Part shown: piece after piece, positions 34,901 to 46,214 of the stretch | Layout: the number at the start of each line of letters is the position of its first letter | Numbering within the stretch: position 1 is the first letter of the stretch | Assembly (NCBI GenBank): GCA_020736575.1 | Contig: JAGPYM010000029.1 | Span: 124,001 to 188,000 of the forward strand | Source: Thelonectria olida | Taxonomy: Eukaryota > Ascomycota > Sordariomycetes > Hypocreales > Nectriaceae | Direction of reading: 5' to 3' | Length of the DNA stretch: 64,000 nucleotides | Position numbers and translations under genes: made by a program | Notes under the pieces: model-generated | The model's database searches: none | Seen by the model: only the letters and a program-made list of their open reading frames with translations | What the model was told of the DNA's origin: nothing

Positions 34901-35508
34901 CTCCTTTTAGCTGTTTCCATTCCTCCATGCTGAACCTCTTTACCTCGCAAGCTAACTCTTCCTCATCATCATCTTCGCTTTCTTCTTCATCGTCACCCTT
35001 GTCAGTAGGCCTATGACAATGCAAAATTTTGTGAGCTCCAGTATTCTGACCATGTTGTGATGTGTAGTTAGGTGCCACTCTTTAATTACCTTGAGGTTTG
35101 ATTCTGTCTAGACTCCACGGCAAGTTTCCGAATGAGCTCAATCTGGCGACTAAGGCTTGGTGGGATGTCCTTTGAAGTGTCTAGCCGCAAATCTTCGAGC
35201 TCCTGCTCGAGAATATTGGCGACTAGGTCCAGCCTTTTGCTCAGCTTGCGGCTAGGCGAAACATCCGTGGGGTGTGACTTGTTGTCTGGGGGCGACTGAT
35301 TGCGAGACTGTTCGTTTTCCTCTTTGGATGAATCGGTATTGGCAATTGTTGCCACCTCACCTGACCCTCTCGCTCCTTCGCTATCCTCACCTAGCTTGGC
35401 CTTGACGTTTAGACCAGCCAAGCCACCCTCGGCTCCTTGATCGGCTACTGGATGTAGCTCTGGTCCGGAGGGATTGACTGCAACGGCGGATGGCTCGGAG
35501 TCTGTCAT
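31938..35508 (-). CDS. DUF7025-type AAA+ ATPase
   Basis: Six exons on the minus strand: 35508-35090, 35010-34719, 34667-34632, 34580-33338, 33287-32820 and 32755-31938. They total 3276 nt (1091 aa) in frame. The N-terminal 190 residues are acidic and disordered (EEESEDDDEEEL). The DUF7025 module follows (TWSPLTVDHYIMEFDGHVVG..YPLRFHKQ, YHG-like GHKSYYGV). The AAA+ core has Walker A HGPPGSGKTSTAE, Walker B ILLLDEADVFL, sensor ILFLTTNR and an Arg-finger region DEAFKSRIHVSL. A fungal lid and a Ser/Arg-rich, acidic tail complete the protein. It probably works as a hexameric remodelling ATPase of unknown client. The 36-nt third exon depends on a weak GTGTAT donor, chosen because it alone keeps the frame and gives SSHGNSLAPPYK. 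The gene diverges from the STAND-like gene at 36143. Confidence 0.9.
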
Positions 35509-36142
35509 AACTGCTGCTGGAGCTAGCTGGACTAGCAAATGATAAGTCGATGGAACTGGGGAGAAGATTCAAGAAGCGAATCTAAGTGGTGCGATTCAAC
35601 TAAAGAAGTAGTTTAGTTTAACAGGAATAAGAATATGTAAAGATATGGATTGGCTAAAGCGCAACCCCCGTCAGAGTGAGACGGCCGATGAAAGGATCTC
35701 AACTCTCGTTCTTAGGAAACGCCACGCCCGAGTGCCAAGCTTCAGCTGAATATGGAGTGGGGGATACATTGACATTCGTGCTAGCGATTGGCTTGTAATC
35801 CGATATTATCCGACCTCCACCGATTCCCATATGCAACTGAAAGCAGGAGTGGATGAGTGGCTTGGTGCAGCACCGTTGATTGGTCTTATGTGCAGGTTCG
35901 GAGATCAAAGTTGCGGACCTTGTAGAGGATAGGCACCCTTCATTCGTCCGCTTTAGGTCACAACTAGAGAACTAGTGTGCCGTCACCCGCTTTGAGGGCA
36001 CAAGTGTGCTCTTTACCAAAGGTCTATATTTAGACGAGCTGTTAGTCTCGCTTGAGGGGCCGTCCGATTCAACCGTCGAGTGTCGCCGGTAGCTCATCTA
36101 CAGATGGGTTCTTGACCTTGCTGAAGAAACAAGGCTGTCGAC
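35509..36142. promoter_or_regulatory. Divergent promoter region (AAA+ ATPase / STAND-like gene)
   Basis: A 634-bp gap between head-to-head start codons, with no supported gene inside. Confidence 0.45.
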
Positions 36143-38115
36143 ATGGACTCCAGGGAGTCCAGCCACCCCGAAGGAGATGGATCGATTCCTCGTCAAGCAA
36201 CGCTTTCTCTCGCAGCCTACGAGGTGCCAGAATTTATGGTCAGGAGGTTGGATGGGCACATTCACCCAGCGCTAAACGCGACACCTGGTTCTGGAGCAGT
36301 GTACACTCCATCCCAGCAGTGGGTGGCGGAATCAGGCGAGAACGAGCCGCCGTCAGTTTTCACCTTTGCAGCCATGTTGAAATTACTCTTGTCGATTGAC
36401 CGTCGTATGCTTATGCAGTAACTTGGACGATATCTACCACACATGTCTTCAAGCGCAAACCGCTCTGATTCTGAAAGCAAATGGGCTTTGCATTAAGCGC
36501 AAGATTCCACTTCTTGACTTGACGACATCTCATTCCTGGACAGATGTCGAAGAGTCGGTCTTGGCCGCTTGCAAATCCCTGGAGACCCTTGCCGAGAAGG
36601 ATAAGGCCGTTTCTCCAGGCTTCACAGGCAAGATGAAGAAGGCCTTCAGAAGTCTTTGCAGCAACGCCGGCGCCGGAAGCACTCTTGCGAATCTCGTCCC
36701 AACCGACTCGTATTGCTCTGTTCTATGCGGTGGTCTGAAGATCATCTTCAGAGCACTCGAACAGACTGGCCACTATCGGCAGGAGGTGTACAATGCTCTC
36801 GAGGAACTTCCTTTCATTTTGAACGACAACGCTATCTTGCTGGAGCTGCACAATAAGGACGAAGAACTCCATAGGCGTGTCGCATCGCTTTATACAGCCA
36901 TGTATAAGCTCATGGAAGTTATTGTCGGTTGGTTCCTAAAACCATCCCTCGGTATGTGGCCGTGTTCGGAGTTGGTGAATTGCAATCTGACTTTACTTTC
37001 TCTAAGTCACTGGAACGAGAATCTTCGTCAATCCTTCGGGCTTCTCAGACAGACTAAAAGACGGCCTCGCCGGAGTCAAGATTGCGGCCCAGCGATTTGC
37101 TGCCCGCGTTGCCATCATGTCGACTCAGGAACAGCGGGCTTTGGCGCAGCAGAATTACTCCATAATGTACATGCAGGGCCAAACTTCGCAGCAAATGACA
37201 CAAAAGCTTGAGAAATTGAGTCATTCACACCTCATCGTTTTGGATAAGCTATCCGAGTTCCTCGAGACCCATGCCGAAGCGGAGCGAGACCACAGGGAAC
37301 GTCGAGCCCAGCAGGCTATGACGTCTCGTATCGAAGCTCCGCCGACGAGTGTCGAAGATATTCTGGAGAAATATCTGTACGAACCGACACTGGTTCACGC
37401 AGATTGCGAGAATGTGCTTAAACTACGGCACATACCTGGATACCATTTTGACGAAGATCTTGTTTGTACTGTCAAAAGACACCCGCGTTTCCTCTCTTGG
37501 CTCACACTTAACGAGTCCTCGCTTCTATTCGTCGATACAAGGTCGGAGATTCATCCGTGTAGCCTTGAGATGCCGATTGTCAATGCAGAAGTATTTGAGA
37601 GTCTACTGAACTTTTCCAACGAGCACGCGTCTGCCAAAGATGGAACAAGCACGCACTTTATCTCCGTCGCATTCTTCTGCAGTCAACACAAAGACTTTGC
37701 AAGGGATGTAAATGGAAGTCCGACCGAATTAGTGATGAGTTTGCTCTTGCAGCTGCTGGACCAGTACCGTGATTTCGATTCAAGCGATTTGGGGCAGATC
37801 ATGGGTGGGCTGGACCCCAACAATATTGACAGCATTTTGTCCGTTTTCGGGACGTTGGTGGCTCAACTCCAATCTAATGTTATCATGCTTCTTATTGCCG
37901 ATGACTTGAGGGAGTTTACGCAGCCCCCAGAGCGACAGCGTGGTACGATGAAAGTCGTCGACAGGCTACGACGTCTTCATCATAGGGGACAGTATGCAGC
38001 GACGCTCAAGTTCCTGTTCGCCACGTCTACCCGAGCCGGGTTTTTTGATGAGCTTTTTACAGAAGATGAAATATTGAGAATATGGGCACCGTTGCCTGGG
38101 TTGTACGGCGAGTAG
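36143..38115 (+). pseudogene. DUF7708-type STAND-like protein without P-loop; frame broken by 13 bp
   Basis: Readable segments are 36143-36404, 36418-36951 and 37007-38115. The second intron is normal (36952-37006, GTATGT..CTGAC..AAG). Between 36404 and 36418 the frame is lost. Removing the 13 bases 36405-36417 would join IDRR to NLDDIY and give 634 aa, but no fungal intron is that short. The N-terminal part has the conserved LVPTDSYCSVLCGGLKII block of DUF7708, found at the start of many fungal NACHT/ankyrin receptors. Then comes a coiled segment (QQMTQKLEKLSHSHLIVLDKL). The region FLSWLTLNESSLLFVDTRS..SVAFFCSQHKD looks like a STAND NTPase core but lacks GxxxxGK, so nucleotide binding is unlikely. 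Function is unknown; a recognition or decoy role is inferred only from family and location. Confidence 0.7.
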
Positions 38116-38263
38116 CTAGGTGTCGCCGGGAAATTTACTAAGTCCTACGACTTCGCTTTCGCATCATCAAAACTATCCCATAAACTATATAAACCGCCTT
38201 ATCGGGTTTCTGTCACCTCAGGTGGCTAATAACAATGTCAAAGTGTCTTGAATCCGTTCTCCT

Positions 38264-39628
38264 TCACCACTCCAACGCAGCCTGATCCTTTCCACATGCT
38301 AAGCCAGAACAAAGGTCACTCTCTCTCTCCGTTCCGCCACAACCACTGGGCAAAATCTGCTGAGCAGGTCTTATGTCCTTCTTGGCAGCCTGTTCTAATT
38401 GGCGGTGCCGAGTCACAAGTTCTCGTACCCGATGCTGGAAGTACAACGGACCTTGCTCCATCTTCGGATGCATCTCTCCGTTGATGAAAACACCAGCATT
38501 GAGATTCTTCTGCGCGTTGTTGCATAGCCACTTGTCTTCTGCGAGGATTCGTTTGAACATCTCGTCAATATTTTTGAAGTCATCATCGCTGGCGTTCTTA
38601 TGCCGATAAACCTCGTATTCCATTGAGCAATGGAACGCTGACGTTGGCACACACCTCATCATGTAAAAGAAATGCGGCCTGAAACATTAGGAAATGTCGT
38701 GTGGAAGAAATTGGGTAGGTACTTACGAGACTGTCATACAAGCGTTGGGAAAGTAGTAGTTGCTCACGATGGTTAGACCGGCCTTCTCCTGAGTAGGCGA
38801 GGTGTTGGCGAAATGCTCAATGTTTCCACCCTTGGGGTCGACTTTGTAGGCTGTTAGGTCTGCGACAGCTGCAGCATCCGGGTGAGCCGTCTTGCAGTGA
38901 TAGCAGTCGTTGTAGTTATCGGCCAAGGTCTTCCAGTTATAATCGCCACTCATGCCCCAGGTATGGTCGAAGTGATAGTCCTCAAAGTTGAACGGTTCAT
39001 GCCTCGACATCTGGTCAATGTTACTAAACTCGTCCGACCATTTCTCAGGTTCCTTGGAGGCATCCAGATTGACCCAAATAAAGCCTTTCGCGTCGACATG
39101 GACATGGATTGGGAAAAGGCCATTCGCTTTCTTATCGAACCCTTCCATGTCGTTATATCCAGGTGCTTTGGCGAGTTGACCGTTCAATCCGTAAGACCAG
39201 CCGTGATATTTGCAGGAGAGCACGCTTGATTTGCCTTCCTCTTTGGTCACGACCGGGAATGCCCTGTGTCGGCAGATGTTATGGAACCCATTAATCTTTC
39301 CATCGTTGTTTCTGACGAGGAAGAATTGGAACCCGGCTTCTTCGAACCGTACCCAGGAGCCGTCTTCCGTAAATCTGAGCTTATGGCTCACAAGGATCCA
39401 TTTCTTGGAGAATATGGCCCTCCTTTCGAGTTCGTAGACCTCTTCAGATCTGTACCAAGAGGAAGGGAGAGCTCGGGCGGTGGTGGAGGAGTCTTGTTGA
39501 AAGCCAGTGGGAATGTTCTTGGCTGAGCAAGCTGGCCACAAATACTTCACAACCAAGACGACAAGCGCTACAATGGTAGTGATAGAAAAGAAAATCATAT
39601 CAGGAGGAGACTTGGCAGCGAAAGACAT
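38264..39628 (-). CDS. Membrane-anchored Rieske non-heme iron oxygenase (choline monooxygenase-like)
   Basis: Two exons, 39628-38727 and 38678-38264, with a 48-nt GTAAGT..CAG intron, give 438 aa. Residues about 11-31 form a membrane helix (MIFFSITTIVALVVLVVKYLW). The Rieske [2Fe-2S] ligands are C119-R-H121 and C139-K-Y-H142. The mononuclear iron site is D241-C-Y-H244-C-K-T-A-H249, with D241 as the bridge between the two centres. The layout is that of choline/phenylpropionate-type alpha subunits, in which a separate reductase supplies electrons. Substrate cannot be told from the sequence. Known fungal relatives hydroxylate quaternary amines or demethylate or tailor metabolites. The membrane anchor is unusual for the choline-type group. 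No partner reductase lies in the window. Confidence 0.9.
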
Positions 39629-40907
39629 GGTTGAAAATAAGCCCAGCCCCCAGGTAGAATTTGGTGTATGGCAAGGGTTGAGCGAACGATCTGGTGCACG
39701 AATGAAGCATTGACCATCCAGTGCCCTACAAGATATATCCGGGGTAACATATGTAGTCTGGCATCATGTAGGATTGCGGAGGCTTGGTAGGGATCAAGTG
39801 AGCGGAAAATCCGATCGCAAGTCACAAGTACGCCGGTGCAGACGCGGACAGACGCGGAAGAAGCACGGAACAGGTACTGGCAACCTGGCTAATCCCGATC
39901 CATCAGATTTTAAGGTGAGTTCTCTGCGTTATCTACACAAGCAACCGGAAAGAATCCGTTCTCGGCACGCCTCCGTTCGCCGTACCACATTAACCTCCAC
40001 ACTTTGCTCGGCCTCGTCACTCTCATCCAACTTTCCCAAGAGAAGACCAGCTGATCAGAGAAGTAGCGAAACGGAAGGTTGCCCGGTATCCGGCTCATTA
40101 AGCTCCCCGCGCCGGCCTAGCGGGCTATAAGTCGTACGTCGTATACAAGCTCCATTGGCAACACTCACGAGGAGACACTGGTGTCTATGTCTAGACAAGC
40201 ACAAACACTTCTCAAGATGACGATGTTGATGACGCCCATCATTAGCCAGAGTCCACAATAACACTTTCCAGTCTCTCAAAAAGAAGGCCAGCTTAGGTTC
40301 AGGGTGCGAATTGTCCATTGTGTATTGTCTTTCCTGCAGTCGTCAACCTTTCTTTGTGGCCTTACATCAACGCCAATGAACTTTCCCTGCAATGTCTGTA
40401 TCCGCCGAGCTTTGGCTTTATCTATAGAGTCATAAGTTTGTTATACCATGTACCCTTGCGGAATAGAGTTCCATGTTATTAATTTGGTCGATGGGGTTTA
40501 ACAAGACCTCGGGGTCATGCTCTGAGCATGGAGTACGGAAACCGAGTCAGTACCCCTCCTTGAAGTGGCAACACGGGGAGATTCCGACCCCCGGGGCTGG
40601 CAAGACTAGCAAGGCCAGCCAGACTTTAGTCTCTTGGGTTGATAATTGCAGCTCTTTTCATTGGCCCCCGCAACTCTTAGACATGCACCCCGCCCTTTGT
40701 GTTTGTTAGACGCGATTCCCTGTCTATCTGGGGTTCGTACGATCTCACTCAATCGTCCAGTCACGGTGAGAACGTGAGTAGAAGGGTATGATAGGGGGAT
40801 CCTCGTCGCGTTTAAATACAAGTTGCGTGCCCGCACCTGTCGTTATATGTGTTAATAACCAACGAGGTCTCATTCAACCATCTGTTCTCAATTCTTTGTT
40901 AACCATC
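39629..40907. other. Intergenic, no supported gene
   Basis: Several overlapping short frames without signature. The right end holds a TTTAAATA element near 40811 about 95 nt before the MFS start. Confidence 0.45.
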
Positions 40908-42749
40908 ATGTCAACGCTCGAAACCCCAGCCGAGATCGACCCTACAAAAGCAGCCGATGCTGAGAAAGACGCTATGGGCCGTGATGACCTGTCCTACCGT
41001 GTTGCTTCTCACGTCGACACGTTTCAAGACCTTGGAAACGTGACTGATCCGGTGCTTGCCGCCAAGACACATTTGCTCAACGAGGTATTAACTCACACAA
41101 TACATTGAAGAGAGCCAACTAAATCTGACATTCTGCGAAAGGCCATCAATGAAATCGGCTGGACAAGCTTCCATCTTAAACTGTCATGCTTGACGGGCTT
41201 CGGCTTTGCGGCCGATTCTCTGGTGGCTTTTCTCCAAAGCGTCGCTGCTTCTCAGGCATATCTCGAGGTTGGTAACGGCGGATATCGCACCGGCTCAACG
41301 ATGGCGTTGTACGCTGGCCTTCAGATGGGCGCTCTATTCTGGGGCTTCAGTGCTGACATCATCGGCCGCCGCATCGCCTTCAACACCACGCTCTTTATAG
41401 CCTCCATCGCCACCGTCATTGCTGGTTCTGGACCCAACTGGGTTGCGTTTTGCGTTTTCGTCGCTTTTCTTGGCTTCGGCGCGGGTGGAAACCTCGTTCT
41501 TGATCCAACTGTCATGCTTGAGTTCGTTCCAGCCAGGCAGCAATGGGTCATCACGGCCATGGCGGGTTGGTGGGGAGTAGGCCAGGCCACGGCTGGCTTC
41601 ATTGCGTGGGGTTACTACTGTAAGTGCTTTCAGCCTGTCCTCGTCATCATATCGAACCTGATGACTAACAGGGTAACTTCTGATCAGCCCGGAATGACTG
41701 GACTTGCGACGTGACCGTCGAGGCCTGCACCTGGCAGAACAACAAATCCTGGAGGCTCATCATGTTCACCGGCGGTGCACTCATGTTTGCCATGTCCGTC
41801 TTGCGAATTCTCGTCGTTCGACTGCCCGAAACACCCAAATACCTGCTCGCTACTGGCCATGACGAGGAGTTGGTGTTCATACTTCAGGGCCTTGCAAGCA
41901 AGCATAACAGGTCATGCTCCTTGACAGTTGCACAGCTCCAAGCTTGTGGTAATATCAATGGCACCGAAGAAGAGAGACCACGTCAATCGATTGGTCGATC
42001 CATCGGGAAGAGTCTTCTCAGCCACTTGCAGGGGCTATTTGCCACACGTAAACTAGGCCTTTCAACTTGTTTGATCTGGTTGTCTTGGACTTTGATTGGT
42101 CTAGGATATCCCCTGTTTTTCCTCTATCTCCCGTGAGTACTCACGCTGGTATAATCGAGTGGTAGCGTGAGCTAATCCATCTTTCAATCAACTAGATCTC
42201 TTCTCAGCAGCCGAGTTCCAGGCTATCAACCATCCTTCACGGAAACTTGGCGGGACTACACCATCACCAATATCTGCTCCATCTTCGGGCCGCTCGTTGC
42301 TGCTGGCCTTGTCGAAGTAAGATATCTTGGTCGTCGGTATACCATGGCAATAGGCGCACTGATTACTTCTGTGTTCTTCTTTGGGTATACTGTGATTAGG
42401 ACGCCAGCACAAAATCTGGCGTTGAGCTGCTGCATCTGTAAGTACAGCCTTGATCCTGTTGTCTCCTTGATAGTCTAGGCTAAAACTATTCTTAGCGGTC
42501 TGTATCAACCTCTATTACGGAACCTTGTACGCGTACACGGCAGAAGTGTTTCCCTCCGCCCACCGTACAACAGGCAATGGTATTGCGGTTTCTCTCAACC
42601 GGGTCATGGGCTTGATCTCTGCCGTTATCGCAGTGACAGCTGACACTGCGACTGTAACACCATTATATATTTCGGCAGCTTTGTTTCTTATCTTGGCCAT
42701 TGTGTCGATCGTTCTTCCGTTTGAGCCACACGGCCGGAGCGCATCTTGA
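40908..42749 (+). CDS. MFS transporter, SV2/sugar-porter-like
   Basis: Five exons (40908-41084, 41142-41619, 41688-42132, 42196-42437, 42496-42749) with four standard introns of 57-68 nt, in frame, give 531 aa. The first loop has GALFWGFSADIIGRRIAF, the sugar-porter G-x-x-x-D-x-x-G-R-R motif. Other marks are RLPETPKYLLATG after helix 6 and LYAYTAEVFPSAHRTTGNGIAVSLNR before helix 11, as in SV2/metabolite:H+ symporters. The N-terminal 70 residues are hydrophilic. It is probably a plasma-membrane uptake carrier for an organic acid, sugar or aromatic compound. It is convergent with a Zn2Cys6 regulator whose stop lies 265 bp away, so the two may form a regulator-transporter pair. Confidence 0.93.
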
Positions 42750-43013
42750 AGACCGTTTGTTGAACTTCAGACGAGGGTCCGCAGCTTTGAGTTACTTCGA
42801 TGTAATTACATACAGCCGTTATGAAGCATTAGGTAGTCGAGGTAGCTAGAGAATATGTCAGCCGAGCCAGGAGCATATACACTTTTTTCGGCAAGCAGAT
42901 CTCAGGGCGCAGATGACATTGCACGCCTACACCCGATTCCACATTTCATTATTTCCTTTCTTGTGATTGGTCATCCAAATATACTTCTGATCAGCCCCAG
43001 CTCGTCTTCGAGC

Positions 43014-45403
43014 TCAGAGATTGTCCAAGTCCCACCAGTCCAGACCCGTCATAGAATTTTCTCCGACTGTCATCAAGTGCTCCCACGCCCCCCATGCCAA
43101 ATCGCCAGTGACATCTCGGACACTGGTAGCCAATCCATGTACTAAGCTCTCTGCCTCTTCTTGCCGAGTACTTGTGCCCGTTGGAGAGCCGGCACAGGCT
43201 GTTCTTGAGCTGAGCCAAGCTGGAGGTGAAGCATAGTGCGCGGTAGACTCACGCATATCAGTCGGGGGCGTGTGCATCTCTGAACGCGGAAGGATTGTCT
43301 GTTCTTCATTTCCATGCCCAGTGCTCCATCCGTCTCGACCACGGGTCCCATCGTCGGAATAGCTTGGGAACTGGGGGGCAGCTACATCCAAGAGGATCCA
43401 GATGAGAGATGTTTTGGCTGTCATTGGAGTATATTCCGAGTCGTTTGCCTGGCTCGATGAATTGACCAGATGAACGAATTGGTCCAAAGCCTTCTCCTAT
43501 AACCCACAATGTTAGCAATGACAATGACGAGATGCTCGGTGTCAGAAAACTAACAATTATCCTACAGACTGGCGAATGTGCAGCCATTTCTGTGATAAGC
43601 CTTCTGCAGATTCCCAGATTTTCTAAAGACGAGGCCTGTAGTTGAGTGTCACTGGTGCGTGTCCAGTATAAGTGTAGTGTACTAGCAATGGCCGCTGCCT
43701 GGGCGAAGAATGGATCAGCGATCTGGAGTCCCTTCTCGCCAGCCATCCTAATCAGCCGCGAGATCCATGTGCAATGCCTGAGAGCCTTTTCGTATGATGC
43801 TCTCCAAAATGTGTTTGCCCCAAGCTTTTGCCTCGGTGCCTTTGCCATTACTGAGTATAGAAACGGGTGGTTGAGCACACAGTGAACAGCGTGATAGGTT
43901 ACCTGCACCCTAAGCCACGGCAACCAATCCAACCGGTTGCTCTGGACTTCTTGGGGAAGTCGATCAAGAAACTTGACTGAGTTATAACTCAGCGAGGTGG
44001 GATGCTTGATCTCGAGTTCCAGCAGGCGTGAACATAGTATGGTGTAATCCGAGTCGGGCTGCCACGGGCATTTCGTGAAACCCTCGATGCACCTCGAGAT
44101 GTATAACCTAATATCTCCCCATAGGCTGCATATTCTGAGAGAATGTGACCAGACCCCGGGGAGGCTGTTTCTTTCAGAGACGTGAGATTCCTGGGGAAGC
44201 AGTGGGCATGGCGTGAAAGAATGTCGTGCCTCCAATGTTGAAAAGCGAGGAGCCCCAACATCCTCTGCTATGGAGGGGACCAAGGCTGGGGGTCCGCAAA
44301 ATGTACTTAGGAAGTAGATGCTCCAGAAGAGCTTTGATTGCTCTTGCGATGTTGGCGGGCTATTCGGATCGTGCTGGAGAGCCGAGTATTGCGTGAAGCT
44401 CTTCGCAAGTCCCGTATTGAAGCCAGCTAGAGGTAGATCGCCAGCTGTTTGCATGTGAGTAGCCACAACAACGACCATGTTTAGTCATATGACGAACTCA
44501 CAAATGAGGTTAAAAAAGGCCAAAAGGCACAAAGCTTGGGTGCTTTGAAAGCTCATGGCTCCATCGGCGATTTTAAGCATGATAAGCCTCCGTGCAGTCT
44601 TGCTATAAAAGTCAGGGCTTCTCAAGTTGCCATCAGTAAACTCCCCAGCGTTGTAACTGATACTCAAAGCCAAAATCACGCAGATCAGCTCCTCGCAAGT
44701 GCCCGGAGCTGGCAAAGATTCCTTCTCAAACAGCCACAACGGCTGACGGTGGATATGTCGGAAGTAGACTTCAATGGCTCTGGCGATGATGTCTCTCGGC
44801 AATGAGTTTCTGTCACGAGTCAGTCTTGTTATGATTTCAACAGCGAGGTTACTCACGAAGACAAAGGTGAGGCTTGAGTGATTGCTGGTGAGTCGGACAG
44901 CATGCCAACTATTCTGCCAGAAGCCGAAGACGGTGTAGCTTCTTGCATTGATTGAGGTCTAGAGTAAATCAGCCAGTCAGTCTCTGGCGTGTCTGGGAGA
45001 AACTTGGATGGCAGCAGTTTCAGAACTTGGCTAACGTACTCTATCCTGCCGATGATACTGTCTAATTTATCTTCAAGCTGCATGAGGCGAACGGCCTATC
45101 ATCCTTAGCTAAGATCCCAAAGAGAGTCAAAGAGGCGGATCTCACCATACGACTCTCAATCCCACTTGCAGTCTGCTCATCGATGTAGTCATTGTCAGCA
45201 AAAGAGCATTGCTGGCGAAGGCGTGTGCAAGCTGAACATCTTGGCCTTTCACCCGGACACCGTATCTTCTTTCGCCTGTATTTCAACACGTCGGGTGAGC
45301 TTGGTAGGTATGGAAAGAGCTGAGCCTGATTGGAATAGTCATACCGGCAGGTTTCACATGCTTGAGCTGTGCGTCGATATTGCCTGGATCTTCGCGCGTT
45401 CAT
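43014..45403 (-). CDS. Zn2Cys6 transcription factor with fungal MHR domain
   Basis: Multi-exon minus-strand gene. Exon 1 (45403-45345) and exon 2 (from 45275) join across a GTATGA..ACAG intron to give the complete binuclear cluster C16-x2-C19-x6-C26-x6-C33-x2-C36-x6-C43. A further intron after ESRM leads into the coiled linker LMQLEDKLDSIIGRIEYVSQ. The fungal-specific regulatory domain follows in later exons (ARAIEVYFRHIHRQPLWLFEKE, LCLLAFFNLI, LFWSIYFLSTFCGPPALVPSI, the W-x-I-Y-x-x-D-like block with x-x-C in place of Asp). The acidic/Trp-containing end is GENSMTGLDWWDLDNL. It is a nuclear DNA-binding regulator of unknown targets. The convergent MFS transporter is the nearest candidate. Confidence 0.9.
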
Positions 45404-46214
45404 GGTTTAGATGTAGATTACTTTAGCGATTTGAAGCCGTGGAGTGGTGGAGTGGTGGTGGAGGAGAAGGCCAGCACGAGAATCAGAGCTGGGGTTCAGA
45501 TGACAAGATGCGGGGAATAGGCCAAACCTCCCCGCTATTCTATCTACTACTCTAGGTACTCCGGAAGGGCTCGAGAGTGTTTACTCAACCCAGAGATTAA
45601 CGCCACATCCTTAAATCCTAGCCAGCTACTTACTGCTTCATCACGCTGCCAGCTAGTGTAGAAAGTGTCCGCCAAACCGCTAAAGATTCAGACACTTATT
45701 ATGCACGATGCTGAATTGGACAGATCTAATACAAGATGTGCTCGTGGATGTAGAACCAGTCCAAAGCAAGACTGTGGAAACGATCACAAGACACGTCGTG
45801 ACGGAATGGATCGGCGATCCCGCGTCCGCACTTGATTGGGGCCGTCGGCAAATCCGATCATGTGACCGGAGAATCCGTGATAGCGGCTTGCCTCCATGTT
45901 CTGGCATTCATCAGAGCAAGGTTGAGCATAGAATGAAATGAGGTGGCCTAGAGATGGAATCAGCTCATTCTTTATCTTCAATGACTCCTCCTCGACGTCT
46001 CGGAACTAGTAGCAAAATAGATCTGGCTGACACGTCACGAAAGGAGATACAAACGCCTCGTTGGGAAGAGGTCGGTGTTCCTACGCTTGGATTTATACTT
46101 CATGTCCCTTCAAGACGAACACTAGTCTTTCTACATGGCCTTTGAAATGGAAGTAGTGGGCATTGAACTCTTACCGAGAAGGTCCTATATCAGTTTATGT
46201 AACAAATTCACAAC
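45404..46214. other. Intergenic, no supported gene
   Basis: Left end: promoter of the Zn2Cys6 regulator. Right end: 3' flank of the ankyrin gene. No domain-bearing frame. Confidence 0.45.
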
